Positions 1 through 8,340 of a DNA stretch of 64,000 nt are shown here, in pieces. The DNA comes from Streptococcus oralis ATCC 35037. GTDB lineage: Bacteria; Bacillota; Bacilli; Lactobacillales; Streptococcaceae. A model generated the notes under the pieces. That model did not search any database, was not told the DNA's origin, and saw only the letters and a list, made by a program, of their open reading frames with translations. A program made the translations under genes and the position numbers. The stretch lies in NCBI RefSeq assembly GCF_900637025.1, contig NZ_LR134336.1:574001-638000 (forward strand), read 5' to 3'. Each line of letters starts with the position of its first letter. Within the stretch, counting starts at the first letter, position 1.

Positions 1-516
1 ACAGAAGGAACCATTGCGGAAGCCAGCCCATCTAAAGCAACCAGTCTCTCTATCTATGAGATGAATTATCTTCTGAATAAAACCAAAGTAAAAGATGTAA
101 TGATTCGAGATGTCGTGACGGTTTCTGGCTATGCTAGTCTAGAAGATGCGACCTACCTGATGCTGAAAAATAAAATTGGGATATTGCCAGTCGTAGACAA
201 TCATCAGGTCTACGGCGTCATTACAGACCGCGATGTTTTTCAGGCTTTCTTGGAAATCGCCGGATACGGAGAAGAGGGGATTCGGGTTCGTTTCATTACA
301 GAAAATGAAGTCGGAGTACTGGGGAAAATTGTAGCTTTAATTGTAGAAGAGGATTTAAATATTTCCCATACTGTAAACATTCCACGTAAGGATGGCAAGG
401 TCGTCATCGAAGTTCAAATTGATGGAAAAATCGATTTGACTGCATTAAAGGAAAAGTTTGAAAAAGAAGGAATTCAAGTGGAGGAGATTACTCATACCTC
501 TGCCAAAGTCCTTTAA
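1..516 (+). CDS. AcuB-like CBS/ACT domain protein, 5' end outside window
   Basis: The reading frame is open from the first base of the window, so the gene starts upstream; 171 codons are visible. The visible part has the end of a first CBS domain, a second CBS domain (KVKDVMIRDVVTV to GVITDRDVF), then a C-terminal ACT-like domain (VRFITENEVGVLGKIVALIV). This is the layout of acetoin-utilisation AcuB-like proteins. CBS pairs usually bind adenylates and ACT domains bind amino acids, so a ligand-sensing regulatory role is likely, but the partner is unknown. In pneumococcus a similar gene follows the branched-chain amino acid ABC transporter genes, which would lie just left of this window. A terminator follows directly. 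Confidence 0.8.
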   Translation, partial: TEGTIAEASPSKATSLSIYEMNYLLNKTKVKDVMIRDVVTVSGYASLEDATYLMLKNKIGILPVVDNHQVYGVITDRDVFQAFLEIAGYGEEGIRVRFITENEVGVLGKIVALIVEEDLNISHTVNIPRKDGKVVIEVQIDGKIDLTALKEKFEKEGIQVEEITHTSAKVL

Positions 517-518
517 AC

Positions 519-541
519 AAGAGGCTTTAGAGCCTCTTTTC
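519..541 (+). terminator. Rho-independent terminator after the CBS/ACT gene
   Basis: Perfect 8-bp stem AAGAGGCT / AGCCTCTT with a TTAG loop, followed by a T-rich tail, starting 2 nt after the stop codon. Confidence 0.85.
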
Positions 542-596
542 TTCTGCCATCAAAAGCGGTGAAAAGCAAAATATGGAAAGAAATGAGAGATTATGG

Positions 597-602
597 TATA
601 AT
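597..602 (+). promoter_or_regulatory. Extended -10 promoter of prfB operon
   Basis: TATGGTATAAT gives a consensus -10 (TATAAT) with the upstream TG of an extended -10. No convincing -35 is seen. It lies 24 nt before the prfB ATG and could drive prfB-ftsE-ftsX. Confidence 0.6.
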
Positions 603-626
603 AAAACGATATGAAAAGGAGTATCT

Positions 627-1722
627 ATGGACATTTCAGAAATTCGTCAAAAAATTGACGCAAATCGTGAAAAATTAGCTTCTTTTAGGGGGTCTCTTTG
701 ACCTCGAAGGCTTAGAGGAAGAGATTGCCATCTTGGAAAACAAGATGACAGAACCTGATTTTTGGAACGATAATATCGCGGCCCAAAAAACGTCGCAAGA
801 ATTGAATGAATTAAAAAACACCTACAATACCTTCCGTAAAATGGAAGAGTTGCAGGATGAAGTTGAGATTTTATTGGACTTTTTAGCAGAAGACGAGTCA
901 GTCCATGATGAACTGGTCGAACAGTTGACAGAACTGGATATGATGATGACCAGCTACGAGATGACCCTTCTCTTGTCAGAACCTTATGACCATAATAATG
1001 CAATCTTGGAAATCCATCCAGGATCTGGTGGTACTGAGGCACAGGACTGGGGCGATATGTTGCTTCGTATGTATACTCGTTATGGAAATGCCAAAGGCTT
1101 TAAAGTAGAAGTCTTGGATTACCAAGCTGGTGATGAAGCAGGTATCAAGTCTGTGACCTTGTCTTTTGAAGGACCCAATGCTTATGGCCTACTTAAATCA
1201 GAAATGGGTGTTCACCGTTTAGTCCGTATTTCGCCATTTGACTCTGCCAAACGTCGCCATACCTCTTTCACATCTGTAGAAGTAATGCCAGAGTTGGATG
1301 ATACCATCGAAGTGGAGATTCGTGAAGATGATATCAAAATGGATACCTTCCGTTCAGGTGGTGCTGGTGGACAAAACGTCAATAAGGTTTCAACAGGTGT
1401 GCGTTTGACACACATTCCTACGGGAACTGTCGTCCAATCAACGGTCGATCGTACCCAGTATGGAAATAGAGATCGTGCCATGAAGATGTTGCAGGCTAAG
1501 CTCTATCAAATGGAGCAAGAAAAGAAAGCTGCGGAAGTTGATTCCCTTAAAGGTGAGAAAAAAGAAATCACATGGGGAAGCCAAATCCGTTCATATGTTT
1601 TCACGCCTTATACTATGGTAAAAGATCACCGTACAAGCTTTGAAGTTGCTCAGGTAGATAAGGTGATGGATGGAGACCTTGATGGTTTTATCGATGCCTA
1701 CCTCAAGTGGCGAATCAGCTAA
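627..1722 (+). CDS. prfB: Peptide chain release factor 2 (programmed +1 frameshift)
   Basis: RF2 recognises UGA and UAA stop codons in the ribosomal A site and triggers peptide release. Translation starts at ATG 627 (SD AAAAGGAG) and runs 24 codons to an in-frame TGA at 699-701. A +1 shift on CTT TGA C then continues in the frame ending at 1722, giving 364 residues, the normal family length. The SPF anticodon-like tripeptide (ISPFDSAKR) and the catalytic GGQ loop (GAGGQNVNK) are both intact. The internal TGA is the autoregulatory site of bacterial prfB, not a mutation. ftsE follows after 17 nt, probably co-transcribed as in pneumococcus. Confidence 0.95.
687..702 (+). other. prfB: prfB programmed frameshift site
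   Basis: An internal Shine-Dalgarno-like AGGGGG (687-692) lies 3 nt before the slippery CTT and the in-frame TGA (699-701), followed by C. This is the classical RF2 autoregulatory signal: low RF2 makes the ribosome pause at UGA and slip +1 to read GAC. Confidence 0.95.
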
Positions 1723-1739
1723 GATAGAAAGGAACTCAT

Positions 1740-2432
1740 ATGTCAATCATTGAAATGAGAGATGTTGTCAAAAAGTATGACAATGGAACGACTGCCCTGC
1801 GTGGTGTATCTGTTACTATTGAACCAGGAGAGTTTGCCTATATCGTAGGACCTTCTGGAGCAGGTAAGTCAACCTTTATTCGAGCTTTATATCGAGAAGT
1901 AAAGATCGAAAAAGGAAGCCTATCAGTTGCAGGCTTTAATTTAGTTAAAATTAAGAAGAAAGATGTCCCACTACTACGTCGTAGTGTCGGGGTAGTCTTT
2001 CAGGATTACAAACTTTTGCCTAAGAAGACCGTTTATGAGAATATTGCCTATGCAATGGAAGTAATCGGTGAGAGCCGTCGCAATATCAAAAAACGTGTTA
2101 TGGAAGTATTGGACCTGGTTGGTTTGAAACATAAGGTTCGCTCTTTCCCTAATGAACTCTCAGGTGGAGAGCAGCAACGGATTGCGATTGCTCGCGCGAT
2201 TGTCAACAATCCTAAGGTATTGATTGCCGATGAGCCAACAGGAAACTTGGACCCAGATAATTCATGGGAAATTATGAATCTGTTGGAACGCATCAATCTC
2301 CAAGGTACTACTGTCTTGATGGCAACCCACAATAGCCAGATTGTAAATACCTTGCGCCACCGTGTCATTGCCATTGAAAATGGCCGTGTCGTTCGTGACG
2401 AAGCTAAAGGAGAATATGGATACGATGATTAG
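1740..2432 (+). CDS. ftsE: Cell division ATP-binding protein FtsE
   Basis: A 230-residue ABC ATPase that pairs with FtsX at the division septum; in streptococci the complex activates the peptidoglycan hydrolase PcsB. Walker A is GPSGAGKST near residue 38, the Q-loop is VFQDYKLLP, the signature is LSGGEQQR and Walker B is VLIADEP. The start is ATG 1740, preceded by GAAAGGAAC. The 3' end overlaps ftsX by 8 nt, consistent with translational coupling and stoichiometric production of the two subunits. FtsE and FtsX are essential in pneumococcus; nothing here looks damaged. Confidence 0.95.
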   Translation: MSIIEMRDVVKKYDNGTTALRGVSVTIEPGEFAYIVGPSGAGKSTFIRALYREVKIEKGSLSVAGFNLVKIKKKDVPLLRRSVGVVFQDYKLLPKKTVYENIAYAMEVIGESRRNIKKRVMEVLDLVGLKHKVRSFPNELSGGEQQRIAIARAIVNNPKVLIADEPTGNLDPDNSWEIMNLLERINLQGTTVLMATHNSQIVNTLRHRVIAIENGRVVRDEAKGEYGYDD

Positions 2433-3351
2433 TAGATTTTTTCGCCATTTATTTGAATCATTAAAAAGTTTAAAACGAAATGGCTGGATGACAGTAGCAG
2501 CAGTGAGTTCGGTTATGATTACCTTAACACTCGTTGCCCTGTTTGCATCTGTAATTTTTAATACAGCAAAACTGGCTACCGATATTGAAAACAACGTTCG
2601 GGTCATGGTTTACATTCGTAAGGATGTAGCTGATAACAGTGAAACGATTGAAAAAGAAGGTCAGACAGTTACCAATAATGACTACCACAAGGTCTATGAT
2701 GCTTTGAAAGCTATGCCTGCTGTTAAAAGTGTTACCTTCTCAAGTAAAGAAGAACAGTACGAAAAACTAACGGAAACAATGGGTGACGATTGGAAGGTCT
2801 TTGAAGGGGATGCAAACCCTCTCTATGATGCTTATGTCGTTGATACAAATTCTCCGAGTGATGTTAAAACGGTAGCTGAAGAAGCTAAAAAAATTGAGGG
2901 AGTATCAGAGGTTCAAGATGGTGGAGCCAACACTCAACGACTTTTTGAACTAGCTTCCTTTATCCGTGTTTGGGGATTGGTTATTGCAGGGCTCTTAATT
3001 TTTATCGCAGTCTTCCTCATTTCCAATACCATTCGTATCACTATTATTTCACGTAGTCGTGAGATTCAGATCATGCGTCTTGTAGGAGCGAAAAATGGCT
3101 ATATCCGTGGTCCATTCTTGCTAGAAGGTGCTTTTATTGGCTTGCTTGGTGCAGCAATTCCTTCAGTCCTTGTATTCTTTGTTTACAATATGGTTTATCA
3201 ATCGGTCAATAAATCCTTGGTAGGTCAAAACTTGTCAATGATTACGCCAGATGTGTTTATCCCTCTGATGACAGTCCTATTATTTATAATCGGAATTTTC
3301 ATTGGTTCAATTGGTTCAGGGATTTCAATGCGTCGATTCTTGAAGATCTAG
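2425..3351 (+). CDS. ftsX: Cell division permease-like protein FtsX
   Basis: A 308-residue membrane partner of FtsE. One N-terminal membrane segment (about residues 20-42) is followed by an extracellular loop of about 130 residues, which in pneumococcus contacts PcsB, and then three C-terminal membrane segments. I chose ATG 2425 (MISRFFRHLFE) because AAAGGAG lies at good spacing and the length then equals the pneumococcal protein as I remember it. A longer open frame exists upstream, but it lies inside ftsE. The gene ends before a strong hairpin at 3402. Confidence 0.93.
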   Translation: MISRFFRHLFESLKSLKRNGWMTVAAVSSVMITLTLVALFASVIFNTAKLATDIENNVRVMVYIRKDVADNSETIEKEGQTVTNNDYHKVYDALKAMPAVKSVTFSSKEEQYEKLTETMGDDWKVFEGDANPLYDAYVVDTNSPSDVKTVAEEAKKIEGVSEVQDGGANTQRLFELASFIRVWGLVIAGLLIFIAVFLISNTIRITIISRSREIQIMRLVGAKNGYIRGPFLLEGAFIGLLGAAIPSVLVFFVYNMVYQSVNKSLVGQNLSMITPDVFIPLMTVLLFIIGIFIGSIGSGISMRRFLKI

Positions 3352-3401
3352 TTGGATTTAAATGCAAATTGCAGAACAAATCAGAAAAATAATACATATT
3401 T

Positions 3402-3434
3402 AAAAGAGAAGTTTTCGTAAACTTCTCTTTTTCC
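3402..3434 (+). terminator. Terminator of prfB-ftsEX operon
   Basis: Stem AAAGAGAAGTTT / AAACTTCTCTTT with a TCGT loop and a T-rich tail, 50 nt after the ftsX stop. Confidence 0.85.
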
Positions 3435-3476
3435 TTTCTAAAAATTAAAAAAATAGACAATTTTTTTATAAAAGCC

Positions 3477-3504
3477 TTTACAAAAAAAATAAAAGTGGTA
3501 TAAT
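3477..3504 (+). promoter_or_regulatory. ptsG promoter
   Basis: -35 TTTACA (3477-3482), 16-bp spacer, -10 TATAAT (3499-3504). Transcription would start near 3511, just before a palindrome at 3521-3545. Confidence 0.75.
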
Positions 3505-3520
3505 TAATACATAACCAAAT

Positions 3521-3545
3521 GCAAACGTTTTCGTAAAACGTTTGC
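3521..3545 (+). promoter_or_regulatory. Long palindrome in ptsG leader, candidate operator (cre-like)
   Basis: Perfect 11-bp inverted repeat GCAAACGTTTT / AAAACGTTTGC with a 3-nt centre. Each arm itself contains the palindrome AAACGTTT. The core resembles a CcpA cre or another LacI-family operator. It lies about 10 nt downstream of the predicted transcription start. An RNA hairpin role is an alternative. Confidence 0.5.
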
Positions 3546-3569
3546 CTAAATAAAATAAAGGAGATTTGA

Positions 3570-5756
3570 ATGATGAAAGCTACATTCAAAAATGTCTTGT
3601 CTTTCGAATTTTGGCAAAAATTCGGTAAGGCTTTAATGGTGGTTATCGCCGTTATGCCAGCGGCGGGATTGATGATCTCAATCGGTAAATCAATCGTGAT
3701 GATCGACCCAAACCTTGCTCCTCTAGTGATTACAGGTGGAATCCTTGAGCAAATTGGTTGGGGGGTTATCGGTAACCTTCATATCTTGTTTGCCCTTGCT
3801 ATTGGGGGAAGCTGGGCAAAAGAACGTGCAGGTGGTGCATTTGCAGCCGGACTTGCCTTTATCTTGATTAACCGTATCACAGGTACTATCTTCGGTGTTA
3901 CAGGTGATATGTTGAAAAACCCTGAAGCAATGGTTACTACTTTCTTTGGTGGTTCAATCAAGGTTGCTGACTACTTTATCAGCGTTCTTGAGGCACCAGC
4001 GCTTAACATGGGGGTTTTCGTAGGGATTATCTCTGGTTTTGTTGGGGCAACAGCTTATAACAAATACTACAACTTCCGTAAACTTCCTGATGCCCTTTCA
4101 TTCTTCAATGGTAAACGTTTCGTACCATTCGTCGTTATTCTTCGTTCAACTATTGCTGCAATTGTACTTGCTGCCTTTTGGCCAGTAGTTCAAACAGGTA
4201 TCAACAACTTTGGTATTTGGATTGCCAACTCACAAGAAACTGCTCCAGTTCTTGCACCATTCTTGTATGGTACTTTGGAACGTTTGCTCTTGCCATTCGG
4301 TCTTCACCACATGTTGACTATCCCAATGAACTATACAGCTCTTGGTGGAACATACGAAGTGTTAACTGGTGCTGCAAAAGGAACACAAGTATTTGGTCAA
4401 GATCCACTTTGGCTTGCATGGGTAACTGACCTTGTTAACCTTAAAGGTTCAAATGCTGACCAATACCAACACCTTCTTACAACAGTCACTCCAGCTCGTT
4501 TCAAAGTTGGACAAATGATCGGTTCATTTGGTATCTTGATGGGTGTCATCGTTGCTATCTACCGCAATGTTGATGCTGACAAGAAACACCAATACAAGGG
4601 TATGATGATTGCGACAGCCCTTGCAACATTCTTGACAGGGGTTACTGAACCTATCGAGTATATGTTCATGTTCATCGCAACACCGCTTTACCTTGTTTAT
4701 TCAGTAGTTCAAGGTGCTGCCTTTGCTATGGCAGATATTGTTCACCTTCGTGTCCACTCATTTGGTTCAATTGAATTCTTGACTCGTACACCATTGGCAA
4801 TTAATGCTGGTATTGGTATGGATATCGTTAACTTTATCTGGGTAACTGTTCTCTTTGCGGTTATCATGTACTTCATTGCCAACTTCATGATCAAGAAATT
4901 CAACTACGCAACTCCAGGACGTAACGGAAACTACGAAACAGCTGAAGGAGCATCAGAAGAAGCAGCTCCTGGAACTCCAAAAGTTGCAGCAGCTTCTCAA
5001 GCCGTAAATATCATTAACCTTCTTGGTGGTCGTGCAAATATCGTAGATGTGGATGCATGTATGACTCGTCTTCGTGTAACTGTTAAAGATGCAGATCGCG
5101 TTGGTACTGAGGAACAATGGAAAGCAGAAGGAGCTATGGGTCTTGTCATGAAAGGACAAGGTGTCCAAGCTATCTACGGACCAAAAGCTGACGTATTGAA
5201 ATCTGATATCCAAGATATTCTTGACTCAGGTGAAATTATTCCTGAAACTCTTCCAAGCCAAATGACAGAAAACCAACAAAATACTGTACACTACAAAGGT
5301 GTAACTGAAGAAGTTTACTCAGTAGCTGACGGTCAAGTTGTTGCTTTGGAACAAGTGGAAGATCCAGTTTTTGCTCAAAAAATGATGGGTGATGGATTTG
5401 CAGTAGAACCAGCAAATGGTAACATTGTATCTCCAGTTACTGGTACTGTATCAAGTATCTTCCCAACAAAACACGCTCTTGGTCTTGTCACTGACTCAGG
5501 TCTTGAAGTGCTTGTTCATATTGGTTTGGATACAGTAAGTCTTGAAGGAAAACCATTTACTGTTCATGTCTCTGAAGGACAAAAAGTGGCTGCTGGTGAT
5601 CTTCTTGTTACAGCTGACTTGGATGCTATTCGAGAAGCAGAACGCAAAACATCAACAGTGGTTGTCTTCACAAATGGTGATGTCCTCAAATCAGTTAAAT
5701 TAGAACAAACAGGTTCTCTTGCAGCTAAAACAGCAGTTGCTAAAGTAGAATTGTAA
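3570..5756 (+). CDS. ptsG: Glucose-type PTS transporter, fused EIICBA
   Basis: A 728-residue single-chain phosphotransferase permease that imports and phosphorylates a hexose, probably glucose. The order is an EIIC membrane domain (about 1-440, multiple hydrophobic helices, ITGVTEPIEYMF motif), EIIB (about 475-555, phosphorylated Cys497 in VDACMTRLRV), and EIIA (about 590-715, phospho-acceptor His650 in VLVHIGLDTVSLEG). All three domains are complete. The start at ATG 3570 has AAGGAG 6 nt upstream; ATG 3573 is also possible. It is monocistronic between terminators. Codon use is strongly biased to preferred codons, suggesting high expression. The exact sugar cannot be read from the sequence. 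Confidence 0.9.
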   Translation: MMKATFKNVLSFEFWQKFGKALMVVIAVMPAAGLMISIGKSIVMIDPNLAPLVITGGILEQIGWGVIGNLHILFALAIGGSWAKERAGGAFAAGLAFILINRITGTIFGVTGDMLKNPEAMVTTFFGGSIKVADYFISVLEAPALNMGVFVGIISGFVGATAYNKYYNFRKLPDALSFFNGKRFVPFVVILRSTIAAIVLAAFWPVVQTGINNFGIWIANSQETAPVLAPFLYGTLERLLLPFGLHHMLTIPMNYTALGGTYEVLTGAAKGTQVFGQDPLWLAWVTDLVNLKGSNADQYQHLLTTVTPARFKVGQMIGSFGILMGVIVAIYRNVDADKKHQYKGMMIATALATFLTGVTEPIEYMFMFIATPLYLVYSVVQGAAFAMADIVHLRVHSFGSIEFLTRTPLAINAGIGMDIVNFIWVTVLFAVIMYFIANFMIKKFNYATPGRNGNYETAEGASEEAAPGTPKVAAASQAVNIINLLGGRANIVDVDACMTRLRVTVKDADRVGTEEQWKAEGAMGLVMKGQGVQAIYGPKADVLKSDIQDILDSGEIIPETLPSQMTENQQNTVHYKGVTEEVYSVADGQVVALEQVEDPVFAQKMMGDGFAVEPANGNIVSPVTGTVSSIFPTKHALGLVTDSGLEVLVHIGLDTVSLEGKPFTVHVSEGQKVAAGDLLVTADLDAIREAERKTSTVVVFTNGDVLKSVKLEQTGSLAAKTAVAKVEL

Positions 5757-5763
5757 TATACTT

Positions 5764-5792
5764 GGGGTTGGAAGCTGTTTTCCAACCTCTTG
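5764..5792 (+). terminator. Terminator after ptsG
   Basis: Stem GGTTGGAA / TTCCAACC with a six-base loop, then a pyrimidine-rich tail (CTCTTGTTTT). The T run is broken, so it may be leaky. Confidence 0.65.
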
Positions 5793-5807
5793 TTTTAGGA
5801 GAAAAGC

Positions 5808-6623
5808 ATGAAATTTCTAACACTCAATACTCACAGTTGGATGGAGAAGGAAGCAGAGGAAAAATTCCAAATCTTACTCCAAGACATTCTCGAGAAGGAC
5901 TATGATTTGATTTGTTTCCAAGAAATTAATCAAGAAATGACCTCGCCTGAGGTAGAGGTTAATAATCACTATCAAGCTTTACCATCAGCAGAACCCATTC
6001 ATCAGGATCACTATGTCCAACTCCTGGTTGAAAAATTGGCTGAGAAAGGTAAAAACTACTACTGGACTTGGGCTTACAATCATATTGGCTATGACCGCTA
6101 CCATGAAGGTGTAGCTATCTTATCCAAAACACCTATTAAGGCGCGTGAGATTTTAGTATCAGATGTAGATGATCCAACGGACTACCATACTCGTCGCGTT
6201 GCCTTGGTTGAGACAGAAGTTGAAGGCAAGGAACTTGCTCTTGCAAGCGTTCATCTCTCTTGGTGGGATAAAGGTTTCCAAGAAGAGTGGGCACGGTTTG
6301 AGGCTGTACTAAAAGAGTTGAATAAACCTCTGATTTTAGCAGGTGATTTTAATAATCCAGCTGGTCAGGAAGGCAATCAAGCGATTTTAGCTAGTCCATT
6401 AGGATTACAAGACGCGTTTGAAGTTGCAAAAGAAAGAAGTGGTAGCTATACCGTTCCACCAGAAATTGATGGTTGGAAAGGCAACACTGAACCACTACGA
6501 ATCGACTACGTCTTTACGACTAAAGAGTTAGAAGTAGAGAGTTTACAAGTAGTTTTTGATGGACAAAATAGTCCACAAGTCAGTGATCATTATGGTTTGA
6601 ATGCTGTATTGACCTGGAAATAA
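5808..6623 (+). CDS. Endonuclease/exonuclease/phosphatase (EEP) family protein
   Basis: A 271-residue protein with the EEP (DNase I/sphingomyelinase-like) fold. It has an N-terminal NTHSW strand, the metal-binding glutamate in CFQEIN, a central GDFNNPAG motif and the C-terminal catalytic SDHYG. No signal peptide is visible, so it is cytosolic as annotated. The family cleaves phosphodiesters in nucleic acids, lipids or inositol phosphates, and the substrate cannot be assigned. The start is ATG 5808 with AGGAGA upstream. It sits between two terminators that share the stem sequence GGTTGGAA. Readthrough from ptsG is possible. Confidence 0.8.
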   Translation: MKFLTLNTHSWMEKEAEEKFQILLQDILEKDYDLICFQEINQEMTSPEVEVNNHYQALPSAEPIHQDHYVQLLVEKLAEKGKNYYWTWAYNHIGYDRYHEGVAILSKTPIKAREILVSDVDDPTDYHTRRVALVETEVEGKELALASVHLSWWDKGFQEEWARFEAVLKELNKPLILAGDFNNPAGQEGNQAILASPLGLQDAFEVAKERSGSYTVPPEIDGWKGNTEPLRIDYVFTTKELEVESLQVVFDGQNSPQVSDHYGLNAVLTWK

Positions 6624-6629
6624 TGAAAG

Positions 6630-6658
6630 AGGTTGGAATCAGAGGTTCCAACCTTTTA
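6630..6658 (+). terminator. Terminator after EEP gene
   Basis: Nine-bp stem AGGTTGGAA / TTCCAACCT with a 7-nt loop and a TTTT tail. Confidence 0.8.
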
Positions 6659-6724
6659 AGCTACTTGAATCTTTACTACAGAACTGAGACTCAAATGGGA
6701 CTACTGCAATAGGACAAAATATGG

Positions 6725-6730
6725 TATAAT
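6725..6730 (+). promoter_or_regulatory. -10 promoter element of helicase gene
   Basis: TATGGTATAAT, an extended -10 element, 24 nt before the helicase start codon. No clear -35. Confidence 0.55.
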
Positions 6731-6754
6731 TGAAAGGATAGAATCGAGGATAGT

Positions 6755-8098
6755 ATGTCATTTAAGAAATTTCAATTTAAAAATTATATAGCAGAAGCCT
6801 TGGAGGAGTTGAAATTCTCAACTCCAACAGAGGTACAAGAAAAATTAATCCCTATTGTACTGGCAGGTCGTGATTTGGTGGGCGAGTCAAAAACAGGTTC
6901 AGGAAAGACTCATACTTTCTTGTTACCGATTTTCCAGCAATTAGATGAAACTAGCGATAGTGTGCAAGCAGTCATCACTGCACCAAGTCGTGAGTTGGCC
7001 ACTCAAATCTACCAAGCAGCTCGTCAGATTGCAGCTCACTCAGATGTCGAAGTTCGTGTGGTTAATTATGTGGGTGGTACGGATAAGGCACGTCAGATTG
7101 AAAAACTTGCCAGCAACCAACCACATATCGTTATCGGAACGCCAGGTCGCATCTATGACTTGGTCAAATCTGGTGATTTGGCTATTCACAAGGCTAAGAC
7201 CTTTGTTGTCGATGAAGCCGATATGACCTTGGATATGGGATTCTTGGAAACAGTCGATAAGATTGCAGGTAGCCTTCCAAAAGACTTGCAATTCATGGTC
7301 TTTTCAGCAACTATTCCACAAAAATTGCAACCATTCTTGAAAAAATACTTGTCAAATCCTGTCATGGAAAAAATCAAGACAAAAACAGTCATCTCAGATA
7401 CGATTGATAACTGGTTGATTTCGACCAAGGGACGAGATAAGAATGCTCAGATTTATGAGTTGACGCAAGCCATGCAACCATATCTAGCCATGATTTTTGT
7501 TAATACCAAAACGCGTGCAGATGAATTGCATACATACTTAACAGCTCAAGGTTTGAAGGTAGCTAAGATTCATGGGGATATTGCTCCTCGTGAACGCAAG
7601 CGGATCATGAATCAGGTGAAAAATCTGGATTTTGAGTACATTGTCGCAACGGACTTGGCAGCGCGTGGAATTGATATTGAAGGGGTTAGTCATGTCATCA
7701 ATGACGCCATTCCGCAAGACTTGTCCTTCTTTGTTCACCGTGTTGGACGAACTGGGCGCAACGGACTGCCTGGTACAGCTATTACCCTTTACCAGCCAAG
7801 TGATGACTCGGATATCCGTGAGTTGGAGAAATTAGGGATCAAGTTTACTCCTAAGATGGTCAAAGATGGAGAGTTTCAAGATACCTATGACCGTGATCGT
7901 CGTGCTAATCGTGAAAAGAAGCAGGACAAGCTTGATATTGAAATGATTGGCTTGGTTAAAAAGAAAAAGAAAAAAGTCAAACCAGGCTATAAGAAGAAGA
8001 TTCAATGGGCGGTGGATGAAAAACGTCGCAAAACCAAGCGTGCTGAAAATCGTGCTCGTGGCCGTGCCGAGCGCAAAGCCAAACGCCAAACATTTTAA
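6755..8098 (+). CDS. DEAD-box ATP-dependent RNA helicase
   Basis: A 447-residue RNA helicase, probably acting in RNA decay or ribosome assembly. The motifs are a Q motif (TPTEVQEKLIP), Walker A (SKTGSGKT), DEAD (VVDEADMTLDMG), SAT (VFSATIP) and motif VI (HRVGRTGR). The tail after about residue 380 is very basic (KKKKKVKPGYKKK and then an Arg/Lys-rich end), typical of an RNA-binding extension. It resembles CshB-type helicases of Firmicutes, but I cannot separate CshA and CshB reliably from this alone. The start is ATG 6755. It is a single gene ending at a strong terminator. Confidence 0.9.
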   Translation: MSFKKFQFKNYIAEALEELKFSTPTEVQEKLIPIVLAGRDLVGESKTGSGKTHTFLLPIFQQLDETSDSVQAVITAPSRELATQIYQAARQIAAHSDVEVRVVNYVGGTDKARQIEKLASNQPHIVIGTPGRIYDLVKSGDLAIHKAKTFVVDEADMTLDMGFLETVDKIAGSLPKDLQFMVFSATIPQKLQPFLKKYLSNPVMEKIKTKTVISDTIDNWLISTKGRDKNAQIYELTQAMQPYLAMIFVNTKTRADELHTYLTAQGLKVAKIHGDIAPRERKRIMNQVKNLDFEYIVATDLAARGIDIEGVSHVINDAIPQDLSFFVHRVGRTGRNGLPGTAITLYQPSDDSDIRELEKLGIKFTPKMVKDGEFQDTYDRDRRANREKKQDKLDIEMIGLVKKKKKKVKPGYKKKIQWAVDEKRRKTKRAENRARGRAERKAKRQTF

Positions 8099-8136
8099 AA
8101 ACTCAGTAGAATCACCTGATTCTACTGAGTTTTTAT
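8098..8136 (+). terminator. Strong terminator after helicase gene
   Basis: Stem of at least 16 bp built on ACTCAGTAGAATCA / TGATTCTACTGAGT with a CC loop, flanked by A and T runs. It overlaps the last base of the stop codon. Confidence 0.95.
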
Positions 8137-8256
8137 TTCCTGAAGTATTCGATAGAACTAATAATTATATACTTAAAAAAATTTGATTTATAAAACAGTA
8201 TCAGCTTTAAAACTTGTTTTTAGACCAACATTTTATTGAAATTGTAAGGAAAAAAA

Positions 8257-8285
8257 TTGAAAACTATACAAATTTGTGTTATCAT
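8257..8285 (+). promoter_or_regulatory. Promoter of the VWA surface protein gene
   Basis: -35 TTGAAA (8257-8262), exact 17-bp spacer, -10 TATCAT (8280-8285). It leaves a leader of about 50 nt ending in the ribosome site AAAAGGGGA. The rest of 8137-8256 is AT-rich and shows no gene. Confidence 0.75.
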
Positions 8286-8340
8286 ACTATAAAACAATCG
8301 GATTATACCATTTGATCCGTGAAAAGAAAAGGGGACTTCT

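Noticed and set aside
627..733. prfB as a broken gene with an in-frame TGA
   Set aside because: The AGGGGG, CTT, TGA, C arrangement is the classical programmed RF2 frameshift, so the gene is intact.
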